This document shows, in pieces, positions 60,567 through 64,000 of a DNA stretch of 64,000 bases. Positions within the stretch are counted from its first letter, which is position 1. Each line of letters starts with the position of its first letter. The stretch spans positions 6,820,001-6,884,000 of the forward strand of contig NZ_CP019082.1 in the NCBI RefSeq assembly GCF_001956985.1, written 5' to 3'. The position numbers and the translations under genes are program-made. This stretch comes from Paludisphaera borealis. GTDB lineage: Bacteria; Planctomycetota; Planctomycetia; Isosphaerales; Isosphaeraceae. Below the pieces are notes generated by a model that had not been told where the DNA came from, searched no databases, and saw only the letters and a list, made by a program, of their open reading frames with translations.

Positions 60567-61396
60567 AGCCCTCACCGTTCACCTCCGACGTGATCCTCAG
60601 TCCGTCGTTTCAGCCTCGTCCCACCATCAGCCACGTTCTGTTCGATTTCGACGGCACCCTGTCGCTGATCCGCCAGGGCTGGCCCGAAGTGATGGTGCCG
60701 ATGTTCACCGAGATGCTGCCGGCAGTCGACGGCGAGACCGACGACGACCGCCGCCGGTTGGCGTTCGAGGACATCATGCGGCTCAACGGCAAGCAGACCA
60801 TCTACCAGATGATCCAGCTCGCCGACCGGATTCGCGAGCGCGGCGGCGAGCCGCGCGAGCCGCTCTGGTACAAGCACGAATACCTCCGCCGTCTCGACCT
60901 CCGGATCAACGACCGGACCGAGGGCCTGCGCAACGGCACCGTCAAGCCCGAGGCCCACCTCGTGCACGAGGCTCGCTTGCTGCTCGACGATCTCGTCCGC
61001 CGCGGCCTGCCGATGTACCTGGCCAGCGGCACCGACGAGCCGTTCGTGAAGCGCGAGGCCGAGTTGCTGGGACTCACCCATTACTTCGGCCCGCACATCT
61101 ACGGCGCCCAGGACGACTTCAAGACGTTCTCCAAGAAGATGGTCATCGACCGGATCATCCGCGAGAACGACATCCAGGGCGAACAGCTCCTGTCGTTCGG
61201 CGACGGGTACGTCGAGATCCAGAACACCAAGGAAGTCGGCGGCCTGGCCGTGGCGGTCGCCAGCGACGAGGCAAACAACGGCTCGGGCCGGATGGACCCC
61301 TGGAAGCTCGAACGGCTCTCCAGCGTCGGCGCCGACGTCGTCATTCCCGACTTCCGCGACGGCGTCGCCCTCCTGGAGCTGATCCTCGGCTCATGA
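60563..61396 (+). CDS. HAD-family hydrolase
   Basis: 277 residues from the ATG overlapping the SIS stop. HAD motif I DFDGTLSLIRQGW, motif II (LASGTDEPF), motif III Lys in SKKMVIDRI and motif IV FGDGYVEI. The cap is long and helical. It may be the phosphatase step of the same sugar-phosphate pathway, as GmhB is for heptose, but it is not a GmhB orthologue by eye. The stop overlaps the next gene by ATGA. Confidence 0.88.
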   Translation: MKPSPFTSDVILSPSFQPRPTISHVLFDFDGTLSLIRQGWPEVMVPMFTEMLPAVDGETDDDRRRLAFEDIMRLNGKQTIYQMIQLADRIRERGGEPREPLWYKHEYLRRLDLRINDRTEGLRNGTVKPEAHLVHEARLLLDDLVRRGLPMYLASGTDEPFVKREAELLGLTHYFGPHIYGAQDDFKTFSKKMVIDRIIRENDIQGEQLLSFGDGYVEIQNTKEVGGLAVAVASDEANNGSGRMDPWKLERLSSVGADVVIPDFRDGVALLELILGS

Positions 61397-62499
61397 ACAC
61401 CAAGCCCCTCGACCTCACCCGGCTGAAGGTCTTCCCGCTCGAAGAGCGCCAGAGCCTGACCAGGGCCGACGACATCCTCCTCGACCCCGACGCCCCCCCC
61501 GCGCCATGCGCGCCGGCCGTCGCCGACCGCATCGCCGAGTGCGCCCGGCGGATCAAGCGAGCCCGCGAGCAGGGGGCCGGCGTGATACTGATCTACGGCG
61601 CTCACCTGCTGCGGAACGGCACGGCGGCGATCCTGGGACGGATGATGAAGAACGAATGGATCACCCACCTCGCCACCAACGGCGCGGGGACGATCCACGA
61701 CTGGGAATACGCCTGGCTGGGCCGGTCGACCGAGAGCGTGCGGGCGAACGTCCCCACCGGCTCGTTCGGCTCGTGGGACGAGACCGGGCGGAACATCCAC
61801 CTGGCGATCCTCGCCGCCGCGCTTCGGGGTGACGGCTACGGCGTCGGCCTCGGACGGTTCATCGCCGAGGACGGCGTCGACCTCCCCTCGGCCGACGACC
61901 TCGAAGCCGCCATCCGCGCCGAACCCTCGCACCCGCTGACCCCCGCGCGGGCCGACGCCCTGCTGGCGATCCGCGCCCACGGCCTGCCGTCCGGCCGGAT
62001 CGCCGTCCAGCACCGCTGGAAGCACGCCTCGATCCTCGCGCAAGCGTTTCAGCATAGAATCCCGATGACCGTCCACCCGGGCGTCGGCTACGACATCATC
62101 GCCAACCATCCGATCTTCAACGGCGCGGCGATCGGCCGGGCGGCGGGGATCGATTTCAGTCTGTTCGGCGGCTCGGTCGAGACTCTCGATCACGGCGTCG
62201 TCCTGTCGGTCGGCTCGGCGATCATGGGCCCGCAGGTGTTCGAGAAAAGCCTGAGCTGCGTCAACAACCTCCGACTCCAGGACGGCCGCCCGATCGTGTC
62301 GGACCACTCGTTCTACGTGGTCGACCTTCAGGACGGCGGCGGCTGGGACTGGTCGCAGGGCGAACCGCCGAAGACCAACCCGGCCTACTACCTCCGGTTC
62401 TGCAAGAGCTACGCCCGCATGGGGGGCGAGATGCAGTACCTCCAGTACGACAACGCCGCGTTCATCCACAACCTTTACCAGCAGGTCGCCTCCTCATGA
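61393..62499 (+). CDS. Uncharacterised protein of the sugar-kinase cluster
   Basis: 368 residues from the ATG overlapping the HAD stop. No close family recognised. Conserved-looking segments: ILIYGAHLLRNGTAAILGRM, THLATNGAGTIHDWEYAWLG, SFGSWDETGRNIHLAILA and HPGVGYDIIANHP. The glycine-rich NGAGTIHD and GAHLLRNG remind me of deoxyhypusine-synthase-type folds, and it has no signal peptide or membrane helix. Four-base overlaps tie it to the HAD and PfkB genes, so it likely serves the same sugar pathway; its reaction is unknown. Confidence 0.65.
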   Translation: MNTKPLDLTRLKVFPLEERQSLTRADDILLDPDAPPAPCAPAVADRIAECARRIKRAREQGAGVILIYGAHLLRNGTAAILGRMMKNEWITHLATNGAGTIHDWEYAWLGRSTESVRANVPTGSFGSWDETGRNIHLAILAAALRGDGYGVGLGRFIAEDGVDLPSADDLEAAIRAEPSHPLTPARADALLAIRAHGLPSGRIAVQHRWKHASILAQAFQHRIPMTVHPGVGYDIIANHPIFNGAAIGRAAGIDFSLFGGSVETLDHGVVLSVGSAIMGPQVFEKSLSCVNNLRLQDGRPIVSDHSFYVVDLQDGGGWDWSQGEPPKTNPAYYLRFCKSYARMGGEMQYLQYDNAAFIHNLYQQVASS

Positions 62500-63527
62500 C
62501 TCCCGCGCGGTTCCAGGCCGTCACCTCGCAGTATCCGGGGCTCCGAATCGCGGTCGTCGGCGACTTCTGCCTGGATCGATACCTCGAAATCGACCCCGCC
62601 CGGTCCGAGACGTCGATCGAAACCGGCCTGCCGGTCCACAACGTCGTCCGCGTCCGCGCCCAGCCCGGAGGGGCGGGGACGGTCCTGAACAACCTCGTCG
62701 CGCTCGGGATCGGCACAATCGAGGTCGTCGGCTTCCGGGGCGACGACGGCGAGGGCTACGAGCTTCAGCGTGGGCTCGAAGCGTCGCCAGGGGTCTCGAC
62801 CGAGCACTTCCTGACCACCCCCCTCCGCCGCACTTTCACCTACTGCAAGCCCCTGGTCGTCGAGCCCGGCAGGACCCCCGTCGAGCTGAATCGGCTGGAC
62901 TCGAAGAACTGGACCCCGACGCCCGCCGCGATCGAATCCCGCCTGGCCGAGAGCCTCCGGACGGTCGCCCCCCGCGTCGACGCCGTGATCGTCCTTGAAC
63001 AGGTCGACGCGGCCGAGACCGGCGTGGTCACGCGTGGTTTCCTCGAAGCGCTCCGAGCGGTCGCCGAGGCGAACCCCAAGCTGCCGATCCTCGCCGATTC
63101 CCGGCGCGGCCTGGGCGCGTGGCCAAGCGTCGACTTCAAGATGAACGCCGCCGAGCTTTCAGCCCTCCTCGGTCGCGACGAAGTCTCGGCGATCGAGGAC
63201 ATCAAGCGGGCGGCCGTCGACCTGGCCGACCGCAACGGCCGGCCGGTCTTCATCACCCTGGCCGAGCGGGGCATCGTCGCGGCGACTCCCGGCGAGCCGG
63301 CCGAGCACGCACCGGCATTGCCGGTCCGCGGGCCGATCGACGTCGTGGGCGCGGGCGATTCGGTCACCGCCAACCTGGCCGCCGCGCTCGCCGCCGGCGC
63401 GTCGATCCGCGAGGCCGTCGAGCTGGCCGTGATCGCGTCGTCGATCGTCGTTCACCAGCTCGGCACCACGGGCGTCGCCTCCGTGAACGACCTGTCCACG
63501 CTCTTCGACCATCTCAACGCCCCATGA
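62496..63527 (+). CDS. PfkB-family sugar kinase, RfaE/HldE kinase-like
   Basis: 343 residues from the ATG overlapping the previous stop. N-terminal VVGDFCLDRYLEI and GGAGTVLNNLVALG, C-terminal ATP/substrate loop DVVGAGDSVTANLAAAL with the catalytic Asp in GAGDS. The opening resembles RfaE-type heptose-7-phosphate kinase domains; the nucleotidyltransferase domain of HldE is absent, so only the kinase part is encoded. It is a cytoplasmic enzyme. The next gene overlaps by ATGA (63524-63527). Confidence 0.88.
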   Translation: MTPARFQAVTSQYPGLRIAVVGDFCLDRYLEIDPARSETSIETGLPVHNVVRVRAQPGGAGTVLNNLVALGIGTIEVVGFRGDDGEGYELQRGLEASPGVSTEHFLTTPLRRTFTYCKPLVVEPGRTPVELNRLDSKNWTPTPAAIESRLAESLRTVAPRVDAVIVLEQVDAAETGVVTRGFLEALRAVAEANPKLPILADSRRGLGAWPSVDFKMNAAELSALLGRDEVSAIEDIKRAAVDLADRNGRPVFITLAERGIVAATPGEPAEHAPALPVRGPIDVVGAGDSVTANLAAALAAGASIREAVELAVIASSIVVHQLGTTGVASVNDLSTLFDHLNAP

Positions 63528-64000
63528 CCTCCCAACTCGGCCGTCCCCACCCCGCGCGTCTGCCCCTCGACCAGATCGCCGCCGAGTGCGACCTGAAAAC
63601 AACCCGACGATCGGGGCCTGGCGGCCAGAACCGCAATAAGGTCGAGACCGCCGTGGTCCTCACCCACCGCCCGACCGGCCTCGTCGCCGAAGCCTCCGAG
63701 CGCCGGAGCCAGATCGAAAACCGCCGCGAAGCCCTGTTCCGGCTTCGCCTCAAATTGGCCCTCGAAATCCGCTCGCCGATCGAGCCCGAATCCTACGCGC
63801 CTAGCCCCTTGTGGGGGTCGCGGCTGCGCGGGGGCAAGGTCGTCGTCAGCCCCGAGCACGACGACTTCCCGGCGCTTCTGGCCGAGGCCCTCGACGTCCT
63901 GATCGCCCACAAGCTCGAAGTCAAATCGGCCGCCGACGCCCTCGGCTGCTCGTCGACCCAGCTCGTCAAGCTGCTCGCCGCCGAGCCCCGGGCGCTCATC
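63524..64000 (+). CDS. Peptide-chain-release-factor-like GGQ protein (partial at window end)
   Basis: 159 codons from ATG 63524, open to the window edge. TTRRSGPGGQNRNKVETAVV carries the GGQ motif that triggers peptidyl-tRNA hydrolysis, followed by VVLTHRPTGLVAEASERRSQ as in stop-codon-independent release factors of the ArfB/RF-like families. There is no codon-recognition domain seen in the part present. It is attached by ATGA to a sugar kinase, an odd partner, so the fifth gene may simply share the transcript. Confidence 0.85.
   Translation, partial: MTSQLGRPHPARLPLDQIAAECDLKTTRRSGPGGQNRNKVETAVVLTHRPTGLVAEASERRSQIENRREALFRLRLKLALEIRSPIEPESYAPSPLWGSRLRGGKVVVSPEHDDFPALLAEALDVLIAHKLEVKSAADALGCSSTQLVKLLAAEPRALI

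Overview
The window is G+C-rich DNA from a bacterium that I place in the Planctomycetota, most likely the Isosphaeraceae. This is inferred from family content, not from a database search. The diagnostic families are a DUF1559 pilin-like protein with its lipoprotein partner, a DUF1549/DUF1553 cytochrome-type protein next to a DUF1501 protein, two PEP-CTERM proteins, an ECF sigma factor overlapping a giant Ser/Thr kinase with WD40 repeats, and a beta-helix protein with an ALEGRTLLS N-terminus.

Layout. 1-4418: infB (partial) and nusA on the minus strand, divergent from a Fur-family regulator and a TatD-type nuclease. 4683-9504: a small membrane protein, a methyltransferase, DUF1569, queE and a TPR-thioredoxin protein. 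9622-15499: kinase/WD40 with its ECF sigma factor, a GDSL esterase with PEP-CTERM, and a small exported protein. 15562-22180: a glycan locus (GT4 fusion, two GH130 proteins, a Gfo/Idh/MocA oxidoreductase) containing two apparent single-base frameshifts about 630 bp apart. 22531-28569: purE-purK followed by a Bat-type operon (vWA, vWA-TPR, BatD-like). 28538-34501: DEAD-box helicase, two small conserved-looking genes, then ECF sigma, anti-sigma and an exported protein. 34493-40398: surface and secreted proteins. 40399-41529: a gene-free stretch rich in repeats. 41530-49476: DUF1549/1553 and DUF1501 pair, a K+/H+-exchange-related protein, an EEP hydrolase, and a membrane sulfatase coupled to a 59-residue membrane ORF. 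50119-56004: a second methyltransferase, MFS transporter with creatininase, a two-component system and a phosphoribosyltransferase. 56039-59748 (minus): YbhN-like, GT2 and polytopic membrane genes. 60003-64000 (plus): a tightly coupled five-gene run of SIS isomerase, HAD hydrolase, a protein of unknown role, PfkB kinase and a GGQ release-factor-like protein (partial).

Genes working together. The sugar-phosphate cassette at 60003-63527 (isomerase, phosphatase, unknown, kinase), joined by ATGA overlaps, looks like a heptose-type activated-sugar pathway with one uncharacterised member, and is the best candidate here for an undescribed system. The GT4/GH130 locus suggests synthesis and phosphorolysis of a mannose-containing oligosaccharide. 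No tRNA, rRNA, CRISPR array, transposase or phage gene was seen. Several dispersed repeats were found: two copies of a hairpin-rich element, a 16-bp inverted-repeat element, and a cluster of a 13-bp motif.
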